A stretch of DNA of 64,000 nucleotides. Source: Corinectria fuckeliana (Eukaryota; Ascomycota; Sordariomycetes; Hypocreales; Nectriaceae). How positions within the stretch are numbered: the stretch's first letter is position 1; the number at the start of each line of letters is the position of its first letter. The stretch covers positions 2,677 through 66,676 of the forward strand of contig WPDH01000208.1 in assembly GCA_019137255.1 (NCBI GenBank), written 5' to 3'. The notes below the pieces were generated by a model. It worked only from the letters and a program-made list of their open reading frames with translations. It made no database searches and was not told the DNA's origin. Position numbers and translations under genes: made by a program. Below, in pieces: positions 47,901-59,057 of the stretch.

Positions 47901-48298
47901 TTACTGACGCCGTCACTCGTTCAGCCGGCAGCAGCTTATCTCCCTGTTCTCGCCACACCTTGTCTGAAAGGGGCAACCAGGTAATCTATCTAGACTACCT
48001 AGACCCTATGCATTAACGTACTCAAGCTCAATTAGGCAGTTTTTTCTATCCAGCACCACTGAAGGCGTTTGCGTTGGTGATCGTCCAAAACATGAGGGAG
48101 TCCACATCGCCCAGGATTTGATGCTCTGAGCAGCATGTGGAAAAACGAGCATCGATGAAAAGAAAGACGGGTTTCTTTCGCGTGTGTTTTAGAAGCCAGA
48201 GGATCAACTCTGAGCGCCTTCGGAAACCACCTCTGCTCTCCATCTTTCTGCAAGCGCAAAACTCGGTAGCAAATACCGTGGCCGCCAATCAGCGATCT
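44978..48298. other. Gene-poor region
   Basis: About 3.3 kb with short poly-C runs (for example at about 46302) and many short frames without domains. No supported gene. Confidence 0.5.
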
Positions 48299-48388
48299 GG
48301 GCGAATGGTTTAGTGGTATAATACTCCCTTAGCATAATTCGTCTGAAGAATCTGGGAGTGGTCCAGGGTTCGATTCCCTGTTCGTCCA
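48299..48388 (+). tRNA. tRNA-Ala (anticodon AGC) with an 18-base intron
   Basis: All arms fold. The acceptor stem GGGCGAA pairs with TTCGTCC and contains a G3-T70 wobble pair, the alanine identity element, with A73 after it. The D arm is present. The anticodon stem is CTCCC/GGGAG with loop TTAGCA before the intron, and the T arm CAGGG-TTCGATT-CCCTG is perfect. The intron of about 18 bases follows the base 3' of the anticodon, where eukaryotic tRNA introns sit. Anticodon AGC agrees with the identity pair. Confidence 0.88.
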
Positions 48389-50459
48389 ACATCGGTGGTT
48401 TGAATCCACCAAACGTCCTTACTTTTTGCCGTATTTGGCTCTGCTTCTTTTGCATCGCTCGGCCAGTTCCTCTTCAGGTCGACTGACCGGGTGTTAGTCC
48501 TCGTCTCCGGCGCTATTGTCCTGGCGCTCTACCTGAACAAGGAGGGCAACGATTGACAATGTAGACGACCAAGTCTGAGTCATTCTCTCATCCCCCTGAT
48601 CTTAGGGGAATGCCTTCGAAGACCACCGGACAATAGGAGGGGTTTCTATAACGAGTGTAACCTCGCGTAGGGTTGATCACTTCTCAGATCCGACGTGGCG
48701 CTCGAGAACCTGGTGCTGGAAACGTCAGGCTCTGTTCCCTTGATCCGAAGATGCAGTCATCGAACTTTCCCTCTGCCCCGAGTCTTGGGGATTTGTTTGG
48801 GGTACTTTGGGGTATTTTGGGGAAAACCTCGAATTGTTGGCCGGGAGTGAGGGAATGGGCGACAGGCTTTCATCCCCGCAGCCATGCTAGCGTCGAAGCC
48901 CCATTCTAGATGTCAGAAGCGAAATGGCGGTGCTCTTTTGGGATGTTGTGTGGATGGTTTGGACCCATGTCGTTTCTCGCCCTGAGCTGCCATTTCGAGT
49001 CTGATACGATGACGATTTTGTGCCTCACGGAAACAAAGATGAGGATTGACGCAAGCTAGAGAGTACGACATGTCGCACACTGTAGATGATGATGGATAAA
49101 ATGAGAACAAAAGAGTCTGGGCCACCGATGAACTGCATACTGATTGTATGAAGTATGCCCGATGTTGCTGCATCCCTGGTATCAATTAAAGTCTTCATCC
49201 GAGTCTTAGACAGCGGGTCAGCATAGCATGGACTGGAATGCCATCCTGTTCAATAACTTGTAAGGGGATAGAGTGTAATTCCATATGCCTGTCCCTTCTA
49301 AAGCTCACCCGTTGCCGCCTGCCCTGCTCAAGGGGAGGAAGAGTCGTCTGAGGAACACACTCAAGCACGCACATCGTCTCATTCAAGCCAGCTCGCGTTC
49401 CTGCCTGTCCTTGTCAAAGTCGTCGACGACTTACTAGGTAAGGGGCGCAAGTGCCTGACCCTTGAGGTGCAGGAAAGATAATTTGTCAAAGGAGAACGTG
49501 GAAGCTTGGGACAGTCGCGACAAGCATTCACAGGTCCTACGTAACATGAAGGGCACCGCCGAAATGCAGCTGCGACCACGGTTTCTTACTCAGATATGTC
49601 TGCTAGAAAAAAGTACATGGAACTCTTAGAATCGTAGACGAGAACTTTGGAAGCGAAGCTGTGTTTCTTACATGATCGCATAAGGCGTCGCGATCCCAGC
49701 GCCTCAGAGTTGGAGGATTTCCCACCACTTCCGGTTTCGAGACCTGCGCCGTACGGGCAGACCATATGAACTGAGCAAAGATAGCCCAGCCTTCATGGGA
49801 ATCAAAGGAACTGAAACCTGCAGGATCAGAGTAGGCTCAACGCGACTCTTGGGGACAGCCATTGCCCGTCCAGTGGTCAAGTCGCCGTTCCAATTCGTCC
49901 AGTCGCCCTCATGGATGTGCTTTGGATTGAGGACTCAAACAAAAGAGCTGGAGCTTTTTTAAATAGCCCGAGCCGTACCGCGCGCCGACATGTCGGTGCC
50001 GCGCTGGAGTATTAATATCCCTACTTGGAGCAAGGTGCACTTCCGCTCGGCCATCACGCCAGCCTTGCTCAAGAAAAATAAGACGTTCAATCCCGTGACT
50101 GACAAGAAATTATTGGCGTAGGTTACGCTGCCTTCGTGTCGCTCAGCTGAAAAGATTGACAGTCTTGTCTGCTGTTAAAGCTAGATGCTTCAGTCAGCCA
50201 CAACAGCGTCACATCTACCCTGGTGCACGTCGCTCGCGTACCACCCTGAATCACCTAAGTTTGGGTTTTCTTGATAGAGGGTTTGTATAGTTTGTCTGGA
50301 GCTTGCTATCGCCTGTATCCTAAACAGTCCAACTATTACTGCGATCCGAGCACATCACATCCGGTGTTTCTTCCCATCTTTGTGCTTACCCTCGTCCAAC
50401 TGCTCAACCCCGTCACCCCCTTCAGGGCCGGCGGCATTGCTTCAATCAGCGAAAGAAAA
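48389..50459. other. Gene-poor region between the tRNA and the SnoaL-like gene
   Basis: About 2.1 kb, only short frames without domain or splice support. Nothing else recognised. Confidence 0.5.
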
Positions 50460-50906
50460 TCATGGCGTGTACTCAAGTGCACGATTGAGTTCCTGTATGT
50501 CCCAATAGAATGTCCGAAAGCTCAAGATAGCCCCCTTCTCAAGATCAACAGTGACAGCCTGGCACGTGGGGAAATGCAGATCCTCGCCGGTCTCCCTGAC
50601 TCTAAAGTGCGCAGTCGACAGCACGACGACACGATCCGATCCTTGCTTCTCGAAGATTTCCGGGTTTTGCACGTCCACGATGTCAAAGTAGCTGGCCATG
50701 CGACTGAAGCAATCCTCCAGGCCCTCGGGCCCGCGATAGACACCTACGTAGGGAAGGGCCGACGTCTGTTCCATAAAGAAGTCGGGCGCCAGAATGGCAG
50801 CCAGACCGCTGAAGTCGCGGCTCTCCGACGGCGCTTTCATGAACTTTCGCTCTTCTTCGTAGAAGATGTCGAGTACTGAGCGTGCGGTGTAGTTGGTGGA
50901 GGCCAT
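50460..50906 (-). CDS. SnoaL/NTF2-like domain protein
   Basis: Intronless, 148 residues, ATG at 50906. The pattern of an N-terminal helix (YTARSVLDIFYEEERKFMKA) followed by a cone-shaped sheet suits an NTF2-like/SnoaL fold: LAAILAPDFFMEQTSALPYVGVYRGPEGLEDCFSRM, then VVVLSTAHFRVRETGE and LSFRTFYWDI. Proteins of this size are common in fungal genomes as polyketide-cyclase-like or hydratase-like enzymes, or as proteins of unknown role. Catalytic residues cannot be assigned confidently. It lies 490 bases downstream of the large RyR-type protein gene on the same strand, but co-regulation is not shown. Confidence 0.85.
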   Translation of the reverse strand: MASTNYTARSVLDIFYEEERKFMKAPSESRDFSGLAAILAPDFFMEQTSALPYVGVYRGPEGLEDCFSRMASYFDIVDVQNPEIFEKQGSDRVVVLSTAHFRVRETGEDLHFPTCQAVTVDLEKGAILSFRTFYWDIQELNRALEYTP

Positions 50907-51395
50907 CTTTTGGGCGTCTTGGCTGGTGGATGCGTGACGAGAATGGTGGCTCGAATAGAGTATGGAGTGACTTGGCTGCGTTGGCCGTGATTAGAATGGC
51001 TACATTGAGAGGGTTTGTTGACGGCTTTGGGCGTTGTACATATAGACTAGGATAACGTTAGGTGGCTCACATGTATTTGTAAGTCGTAGTAATCTTCTTC
51101 CCCAAATGGTGAGATCTCGGCGCCGGAGTTTTCGGGACTCATCCAGTGGGAGCCATACTATTCCAACTAATGATACGACAGCTCTCGTATGGGTAAAACA
51201 AAACACCGAGTTAATCTCTGGTATTCCCGTTCGCTTGTAATCGATTCCACCTTCTCCTTTCTCCCATTTAGGCCCTTTCCCTTTCCTCCCAATTCGCTGG
51301 ATTTGAAGAACCATGTGGCGCATCTGCAAACGTTCGCATGAAATTGCCCCCAATATGATGCCTGCACCTTGCGTACAAGGCGAAACCCACGTACA
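50907..51395. other. Intergenic region
   Basis: About 490 bases between two same-strand genes, with the presumed promoter of the SnoaL-like gene. No gene seen. Confidence 0.5.
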
Positions 51396-53948
51396 CTAGC
51401 TCTTCCGTCCCATAGGGTAAATCCCATAGCCCTCAATGCTTTCTAGGATGGATGGATAAGCAGCGACCATGGCACGGTCGATATCCTGCCACTTCTTTTC
51501 GAGATCAGACCACGGTATCAAGAAGGGGCTTTTCCGCTTTTCTGTCTCTCGCTCTCCAATGCCCCATTGGTTTTGTAATCGCTCGGAATTCCATCTGTCG
51601 TGTTCGACCTCGGCCAAGAGGTCGATCTGCTCGCGGGTGAACTCCTTGATGGGTTCGCGAGTCCCCTGCTTCTCTGATAGGTAATACGAAATGTGACGCA
51701 ATTTATGCGATATAGACATGGCGTGGGCCCTGGATGACTCTTTGAACTCCTCGCCTAGGTCCTTCCAAGACCTGACGTCACTGAGATCCCCTGGTGTTGC
51801 CACTTTTCTCGCTTCCATATAGGTCTCGTGGAGCTTCACAGCAATCCTCTCGAGGACTCGGTCGGGAAGCGGGATGCCGCTCATGTGCTGAGTAAACTCC
51901 GTATAGTCGACGTGAATGTCTAGTTGGGCTGGGGGTGGTAGGGCAGCTCGCTCAAAGCTGCGTCGGCCGTCGACTCTGCTCATAGCAATGATGCTCTTCA
52001 GAGACCGGATGCCTTGTCTGTAAGCAGGGACCAGAAGCAGGCTGTTCAGAATGCTCGCGTCGATGCTGATTCTCTCCTTGGACTTGAGATTTGGCTCCCT
52101 TTCCTCGAGTAATGAACGGAGGATGACGGCACGCCGCACTGGGTACAGCCGATCAACTCCTTCGCCGTAATCATCACGGTTGGGCCCGAGGACGTTAACG
52201 AAGCCATGCAAGCAGCCGAGGAAATCTGGCAATGGAGTGAGTCTACCCGTGTCCGACGCTGCTCGACGTTGAAGCTCGTTGTAGCTCTTGAATATGGTGG
52301 TCCCGAAAAAGAAAACCGCCGGGCCAATGGGTCTACTAACGCCGTGGTCGGAAAACTTGCCACCCAGCATTGCCGGAAGAAGGTGACGCAGCCAACCCAG
52401 CCTACACCCGTCGAAGCCCCCGTCGAAGCCGCTAAAGTAGACCAGAGGAATTCTCCCCTCAAGAGTGCAGTCGCGGATTAAATGGAAAGCCGTAAGGAGG
52501 TCGTCTGGGGACGTAAATTGCGAAAGATCAAAGCGTAGTTCCTTGACACTCTGACCCTTTGCCGCGCTCTGGGCAACTTGCAGTGCAGCGAATGCCTTTC
52601 CAGAACCCCTCGGGCCGCACAGAGCGATGCTTAGTGGCTTGGTCTTGAGCGAAGAGAAGTACAGTTTCAGGAAGTTGAAGAGAGTCCGAAATAGCTCGAT
52701 TTCTTGGCGGTCAAACAGCACAAGATTGCCAAAGCATGTCAATGGCACCCGAATCTCAGAAGACGTAATCCCGTCTTGGACAATTTGACGCGCAACCTCA
52801 GCAGGATCCCCGACCAGATGGTCGATAAGAGACCAGCTGTGCTCGCTGCCACTAGCAATCGATTCTGAAGGGATTGACAGTGCCAGCAGCCTGTCGTCCT
52901 TGTTTTTGCCAAGGTCGCTCATGATCAACGGAGTCTGATAGATGGAGGCTTTGGGACCCTCGGGGTTCTCAACTGTCAAGCCGTGGCGTGATAGTCGCCT
53001 CGCAGCCCAAAGACCGCATTCAATACCCCGTTCGATACTGAGCTCGTTTGACTGCATGAACCCTTGCGTGAAGCCCGCCACAAACGTCTCGCCCTCGCCA
53101 GGTATGGACCCAAGATGTTGTCGGTAAAACTCGCCCTCGACACATTTGGGATCAAATACCAGGTAGGGCTTCGCCGCCTGCAGTCCGCGATGGTAGATGA
53201 CTCCGTCGCAGCCAAATCGGACAATCAGATGAGCGCACGTCACCAGCGTGACTAGCTTCCCGGAGGAGCCAAGCTTCTCGACAAAGTCTTCGCAAGTCTT
53301 CTCCCAAGAGAGACCATAGGATAGCTCGATACCCTCGGCGCGAAGATCGTCGGCGCTGAGAATAACAATGACCTGTTCAGGATCCTGTTTGTTCGGTCCG
53401 ACGTACGGCCCGCGGCGCAATGTTTCCCATAATTTTCCGGAGCATAGAGGTCGGGACATGTGGTAGATGAGGAAGCGTGGCCGGGATTTCCTGAACAGAG
53501 TGATTGCTTCTTCGCTGTCGGAGTCCGTGAACGTTGTCTCTGCTCCTGCGTCCTGTACAACCCATGCCGAGACGGTGTCGTGGTTGTCTCTGGGGAGAGG
53601 CGGTGTTGGAGCCAGCCATTTAGAACCGAACCTGATTTGTTTTGTACTCTTGAGTCTGAAGGAATGGCCATGGGGGGCATTCACGTCGTGGATGTCCAGC
53701 TCAACAATTACCTGATCATGGGCGGGCTGTTCTGCAGTGCCGAGTAGGTCTGGCTTGTGAACTTGCATTCTTTGTCGTTGGGAAAGGTCAATGTGCTCTA
53801 GCAGCTCGGCAATTAAACCGGCGCCGACGTGTAGACGATGCGGGCTGAAGCCTTGGGGGCCTCCGCCAGCATCTATCGCGCCAGCGGCTCTCGGAAGCAA
53901 GAAGAGTTGCGCCGGAGCATCTCCAGAGACGACGACGTGTCTTGTCAT
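51396..53948 (-). CDS. Intronless PfkB-like / P-loop NTPase / RyR-domain protein (predicted conflict or signalling protein)
   Basis: One open frame of 850 residues from the ATG at 53948, with no intron. Residues 1-330 look like a degenerate PfkB/ribokinase domain: a start VVVSGDAPAQLF, a glycine-rich stretch, VRFGCDGVIYHR, and GEGETFVAGF at 284-293, where the canonical GAGD aspartate is replaced by Glu. Residues 405-620 hold a P-loop NTPase with GPRGSGK (445-451), a hydrophobic Walker-B-like strand (IPLVYFSGFDG, 500-510), a sensor-like AVFFFGTT and a lid-like PVRRAVILRSLL. Residues 740-850 match a RyR domain: LAEVEHDRWNSERL and FLIPWSDLEKKWQDIDR. This order resembles prokaryotic NTP-dependent conflict proteins with RyR sensors. 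Absence of introns hints at transfer from bacteria, but that is inference. The ligand is unknown; RyR domains in such proteins are proposed to sense nucleotide-derived signals. Confidence 0.82.
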   Translation of the reverse strand: MTRHVVVSGDAPAQLFLLPRAAGAIDAGGGPQGFSPHRLHVGAGLIAELLEHIDLSQRQRMQVHKPDLLGTAEQPAHDQVIVELDIHDVNAPHGHSFRLKSTKQIRFGSKWLAPTPPLPRDNHDTVSAWVVQDAGAETTFTDSDSEEAITLFRKSRPRFLIYHMSRPLCSGKLWETLRRGPYVGPNKQDPEQVIVILSADDLRAEGIELSYGLSWEKTCEDFVEKLGSSGKLVTLVTCAHLIVRFGCDGVIYHRGLQAAKPYLVFDPKCVEGEFYRQHLGSIPGEGETFVAGFTQGFMQSNELSIERGIECGLWAARRLSRHGLTVENPEGPKASIYQTPLIMSDLGKNKDDRLLALSIPSESIASGSEHSWSLIDHLVGDPAEVARQIVQDGITSSEIRVPLTCFGNLVLFDRQEIELFRTLFNFLKLYFSSLKTKPLSIALCGPRGSGKAFAALQVAQSAAKGQSVKELRFDLSQFTSPDDLLTAFHLIRDCTLEGRIPLVYFSGFDGGFDGCRLGWLRHLLPAMLGGKFSDHGVSRPIGPAVFFFGTTIFKSYNELQRRAASDTGRLTPLPDFLGCLHGFVNVLGPNRDDYGEGVDRLYPVRRAVILRSLLEEREPNLKSKERISIDASILNSLLLVPAYRQGIRSLKSIIAMSRVDGRRSFERAALPPPAQLDIHVDYTEFTQHMSGIPLPDRVLERIAVKLHETYMEARKVATPGDLSDVRSWKDLGEEFKESSRAHAMSISHKLRHISYYLSEKQGTREPIKEFTREQIDLLAEVEHDRWNSERLQNQWGIGERETEKRKSPFLIPWSDLEKKWQDIDRAMVAAYPSILESIEGYGIYPMGRKS

Positions 53949-54429
53949 CTGGACCTGTTGGCTTTGATCTTAGTAACCTTGGTTGACAATTGTACATGGT
54001 GCGTGTTGAGAGGTAGAGGCAGTGGTGGGCAATCCTGACTCCTGGGCTTGCAGCCTCGTGATGTTAATTTCCGAGATGCATATTGCATACGGATATATGC
54101 TCGTAAGCCGTAGAAAAATGGCTGCCAACAGGATGCCAACAATACACCACCTTTAATGATCGCGCTCTTTTCTTCCTTGCAGCTAAAACTTTTTGCTAAT
54201 ATCATTCTAGGGCTCTAGTCATACCCATTTACCTTGCCACAGACAGCCCTGATGTTGCTGCGGGGTCCCGCTGGAGCGCGAAACCCTTAAACCACGGACG
54301 GAGTACATAGTAGAAAGCTAGCACCGAGTCCCAGCGACAATATCTACTGTGAGTTGTAAGATTCCCAGATTAGTAGCGTTTCATTATTTGTCGTCAAGAG
54401 CATCTTCTCGCACACTCTGCTGCCTCCTT
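53949..54429. other. Intergenic region
   Basis: About 480 bases between two minus-strand genes, containing the presumed promoter of the RyR-type gene. No gene seen. Confidence 0.5.
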
Positions 54430-56120
54430 TCATGCCATCTTATCAGGCCCCTTGTCTTGATACTTTCTTTCCGACCGTCTGAACCACCATATCCACAAGA
54501 GCAGAACCGAAATGGTCAAAGGAGCGGCAATTGCAAAGTACACCCAGAGCCATCTGGCCGAGACGAGCTGGCCTTCTTTTCGTCCAGCTTCCCAATCGAA
54601 CATTGACATGCTGAAAAGCGACTGCAGGAAACCTTAGCATGAATGATCAAAAGTCCGTGCTTGGATCTCTCATCTCTTACCGCAACGAAGGTACCTGGTA
54701 GGAAGACAAGAGTGACGACGGCAATCGTTTTCATAGATCTGCTATCTCGACGGGTTTCTTCCGCTGAGATTTGAGAGTTTGTCGCAATCTAGTCACTCCC
54801 GTCAGCCTGTTTACCCATGATTTCAATCTCGTCAGCTTTCGTCAAGGGCACACGTACTGTTATGCTGATTAGATTATCGATCTACCATAGGTCAGTACCA
54901 GCGGAAGGGAGATGGAATTTAGGATTACTGACTGTTGTCTGTTGAGCTTCTATCCTAGAGACTGTCGTGTCTAAGTCGTGTAGCAGAGTTTCCAGGATAT
55001 CATCCTGGGCCTGTACTGTCTCCCGAAGGATGGTGGAGTACTTTGCCATGCTGGTCTCGCTGCTGTTTCGTTTCTCGATTTTATCGAAGCACCGGACCAA
55101 ATTATCTGCCAGCTCTCGAGCAAAAGTCCATCTGCGATGAAGCATGAGATGATTCCTCCGCATTTTGAAGACGTTGCTCCGGATATTCCGAGCATCGTCG
55201 ATGGTCGAAGACAAAAGGATGGCGTCCTGCTTCACGATTTTGGCCTTGATCGAGTTGAGCTCAGTTGTGATTTGCTCCACCTGCCAGCGCAGGAGAACAG
55301 CTGGCAAAAACATGAAGTCCAAGTATCGAAGCTCTGGATAGTCATGAGGGAAATCATCGCTGGTTAGTAGCGATTCCACAACTTCCTTTGACAGATCTGG
55401 GCCTGTCAAGACGAGAGAGACCCAGTCAGCGTCTCTCTGGTATCCATCAGTGTATTTGTCAGTCACCGAGACACAAAAGTAAGGATAGTCGTCATCGGTC
55501 GGTGTTTGTGCAATGAAGCCTGGAAGGAGACTTAGATACTATAACACGGGAGGGTTCAACAGTGATACGTACTGATGCTCTCTGTTGACTCGAGCACCGC
55601 CGAGCCCGATGTGCTGTTCTTGAAAAAGAACTTGAATCGTTCGCCAGTCCATCCATACTCTGTGGAAGTTTGGACAAGGGAGGCAAGCTCGTCAAGCTGG
55701 TCCATCTGGGGGCAGCGAGCCAACCTTCTAGGAATTAAATAACTGAATCCATGAAAGGTCTTGTGACTACATACAACAACCTGAAGCGATTCTTATCTAA
55801 AAGTTTACGCTTGTCTCTCTTAGGGCTTATGAGAAGGGATTTTTCCAAGGCTGGTGCGGAGGGACAGACCTGAGGAGAGGCTTTGATGAAATACTGGGCG
55901 TGATCTTCGTCTTGTGTTTCCCATTGAATCGGGGTGGGAATTTTCCATCCGTTCCTCTGTCAGAGTATCAGAAATGCGAAAAGCCTGAAAAATGAAGCAA
56001 CCTTGAAGCCAGCACTACCTTTATTATCATGGCACTAGTCTCGAAGCTGAAGAACTCAACAGCATCCTCGGCACGCCTCTTCTCGGAGAGAGAAGGAGGA
56101 GAAGAAGGTCGCACTGCCAT
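54430..56120 (-). CDS. CorA-like Mg2+ transporter-type protein, seven exons
   Basis: Exons on the minus strand: 56120-56019, 55956-55775, 55727-55573, 55519-54933, 54881-54858, 54788-54681 and 54621-54430. They sum to 1350 bases (449 residues) and every junction keeps phase. The fifth exon is only 24 bases. The C-terminus has the family end: a long coiled helix region, then DSRSMKTIAVVTLVFLPGTFVA joined to SLFSMSMFDW, a helix of about 20 residues (WLWVYFAIAAPLTISVLLLWIWWF) and a short charged tail. The canonical GMN ion-selectivity motif is not obvious, as in many fungal CorA-like proteins. These may therefore not transport magnesium. A second, damaged paralogue lies at 10-11.6 kb. Confidence 0.85.
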
Positions 56121-57461
56121 AGCGACAAAGGGCGAATGATATCAAGTAAGTAAGCAAGCGATGAGAGAAACGCAGGAATTAGACAAGCGGGTTGTGTAGG
56201 ATCGGGAACAGACGCGTCATGGTGAGTTTGCCATCGCTTGACTAGGAGTCTGATTGCGAACTTGCGATGTTCTTGCTCAGCCTGATCTCAGAAACGGAAG
56301 CCAGGGTAACAGGCTGCTAGCCGCTGTCGGTTATGCAACAAAACCCTACTACGTGGTTGTGATTGGACTCCTGCAGCATGCACCCCAGTGATTCAACTGG
56401 CCTAGCAACAGCCTGGTTTGCGACAGGGAATGGGTGGCGTATCGGATATCACAAGACGGTGCATTTTGGCAAGTCAGAGTACGAGAACTGGCCGAGCTGA
56501 GGTGGTTGGCCCCCAACTGAGAACCTATCCTGGTTAATTATAGCTGATCCATGGTCTAGCTAACATCCATCTCTCCAGTCGGGTAGTCACCTCAAGTTGC
56601 CAGCTCCTCGCAATGTGCAAATTGAGCTACCGGGACCTTTTGCGCGCTCATGAAGCGATCTTACATCTGAAACCCCTGTTCAGCTACATCCCTTAAACAT
56701 GTTTTGTACCATCGCCTCTGAATCCCCAGGAATTGGTGCCACGTTCAAGAGCTGGATTTTCCCGTTGAGCATAATTACCTCAGTGATGAATTTCTCGAGT
56801 GCGAAGACGGCTCTAATATGGGAATGTTTCAAGGCCGTCTTATCTACACTTCTAGCGGCGCCACGCTACCTATAAGACGTGTAGTATCTATCATAAAGAC
56901 AGCCGAGTTCAGTTGTTACACAGAGTTCGCTGATCACTTATGCGCCTTGATCAATGTATTCTGATAGATTGACAAGTGATAGCATCGCGGTTGCCGAATT
57001 CAAAGAGCCCGGGAGGTAATCTGAAAGGACGAATGATGCAAGCAACAGCATCGGTGCTCTCAGTCTAGCTAAGCTTCCCTACATTACATCATAAAAGCCT
57101 ACCTTCCAGCCGATTTTTAACATCAGGGCCGAGGCTTAAGTACCATTATATGGAAGCAGCATCCTCCTAATCAATCAACATATCTTCTTTTTTATTGTGG
57201 ACTTCCACGTAAGAAACCGGCATTCCTTAGCCTTGCTTACACCGTGTTAAAACCGCGACATTAGTAGAATCCTGAAGGATTCTAGGGCTCCATCAGACCA
57301 TCCCATATCCCCCACCTCGTGTACTAAGCTAGATGAGCCACTATCTTCTCTCTACGATTCCTCCCTTGTCGCTCCGACGGCACTCGTCCCAAAATCCAAA
57401 GACGTCTTCCTCTTACATCAAAGCTCGCTCCAAAAGCACATTACAGCCGTATTTCCTGACA
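56121..57461. other. Divergent intergenic region
   Basis: About 1.3 kb between the CorA-like gene (minus) and the dehydrogenase gene (plus), so it must contain both promoters. No supported gene; no defined regulatory site recognised. Confidence 0.5.
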
Positions 57462-58447
57462 ATGCCTCTCACTTGGCTAATCACTGGCTGCTCTAGCGGT
57501 TTTGGTGAGCTATTTGTTCGTCAACTCCGCGCAGCAGGAGATAACGTCATCGCGACTAGCCGTAACGCGGATTCCAGGCTGGGGCATCTTAAAGACCTTG
57601 GGGCAACCCTCCTGGACCTGGATGTTACTGCTCCTCCCGAAGTCATCCAGAGAAAAGTCGATGAGGCTTGGGACGTGTACCCCGACGGTATCGATGTGGT
57701 TGTGAATAATGCTGGGTATATCCTCAGCGGAGCTCTGGAGGAACTGACGTAAGCCTGCTTTCCTATGTGCCTCCGCATGCTTGGGTGAGTTGACAACGAA
57801 TCGTACATAGGCAGCAAGATCTCGAAAGTTCCATGAAGACAAACTTCCATGGGCCTCTCAACATCACCCGCGCCATTCTACCTAAGCTTCGTGCCAAGGG
57901 CAAAGGCACGCTGCTCTACGTCAGCTCACAGGCTGCGTGGCATGGCGACCCGAGCGCTGCTGCCTATTGCTCCAGCAAGTTTGCCCTTGAAGGTATGAAC
58001 GGCCTTGTCCAATCTCCCGTTGTGCCACCCAGCTAACGTGAGCTCATCGCTCAAGGGGCGCTTGAGTGTCTAGCCAAGGAGCTTGCCATATTTGCTCCAG
58101 GCCTCAGGGTGCTCATCGTCGAGCCGGGCTACTTCCGCACCAAAGCCTTCAGCAACATCTTCCACGTCGAGCCTCGCGTGTCCGACTATGCCCAGTTCAA
58201 CGCCAGCGTACGCCAGGTGGAGGCCGCCACTGTTGGTAACGAGCCAGGTGACTCTGAGAAGGGCGTGTCATGCATGATCGACCTCGTCAAGGGAACAGGC
58301 GCCGCAGCAGGTCGGGAAGTTCCACTTCGCGTGCCGCTGGGGTCTGATGGCTGCGCTAGAATCAAGGCGAAGTGCGAGGAGACGCTCAAGATCTGTAATG
58401 AATGGGAGAAACTAGCGAAGAGCACTGACTTGGAGACTGAGGATTAA
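57462..58447 (+). CDS. Short-chain dehydrogenase/reductase
   Basis: Exons 57462-57748, 57811-57992 and 58056-58447 give 286 residues. The start MPLTWLITG is chosen because it puts the dinucleotide-binding motif TGCSSGFG at residues 8-15. The NNAG motif (VVVNNAGY) and the catalytic Tyr/Lys (YCSSK, after the Ser of YVSSQ) are all present. The proximal Arg after the second beta strand (ATSRNAD) suggests NADP(H) use. This is the classical SDR subfamily of oxidoreductases without a membrane segment. The substrate cannot be told; many fungal members act on ketones or in secondary metabolism, but no biosynthetic neighbour is seen here. Confidence 0.93.
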
Positions 58448-58860
58448 ATCAGGTTGTTGACATAAGACATAGACTGGTATGGATACTCGCAAGACGAGAC
58501 GACTTGTTATCATTGGAACCAAAGCTTGTCGTCCAATTCTAGCCCCATTAAACCCGTGGTGAGCTATTCAAGTCAACCAGGCCTCTCGTTACCAACTTAT
58601 CCGCGATGGTCCATACTCTCTGGGGATGGTTCTTAGATCACACAGTTTTCTTCAACTGACCTTAGCTTGCAAAAGCTAAGGTCTATCTTTTCTCTTGAGT
58701 CATCTCTATAACTGCCTCGTCCCACTAGTAGTTCGCTATAGAGATGAGCATTGCCATTTCCATACCGTTGCCATTTTCAAAGCAGTCGGGCCCCATGTTA
58801 CGGGCTCGTCATCGTCCTACCGGTTGACTTCCTCTACAGGAGAGAGGAAGGGCAAAAAAG
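58448..58860. other. Intergenic region before the 5S genes
   Basis: About 410 bases, no gene seen. Confidence 0.5.
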
Positions 58861-58979
58861 ACATACAGCAGTGAGGATTCCCCGGTCGTCACCGACCCGA
58901 GTACTAATTCACCGCTTCTCAGCTTGACTAAGGGAGAGCGGACGGGATCCCGTATTTTCTAAGAGCTATGGCCGTATGT
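58861..58979 (-). rRNA. 5S ribosomal RNA gene, copy 1
   Basis: The minus strand begins acatacggcc and ends gctgtatgt, 119 nucleotides, matching the fungal 5S rRNA. The terminal helix I pairs over nine bases. The internal-promoter region carries ggtcggtgacgacc, and a run of T follows the 3' end on the transcribed strand as an RNA polymerase III terminator. It differs from copy 2 at four positions, all transitions. Confidence 0.9.
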
Positions 58980-59057
58980 ACCTGAGGCAGAAACTACGAA
59001 GCTGATGAGGGCATCGTGACCCCATTTAGCATAGATTTACCCACAAAGAGCAAAAAA

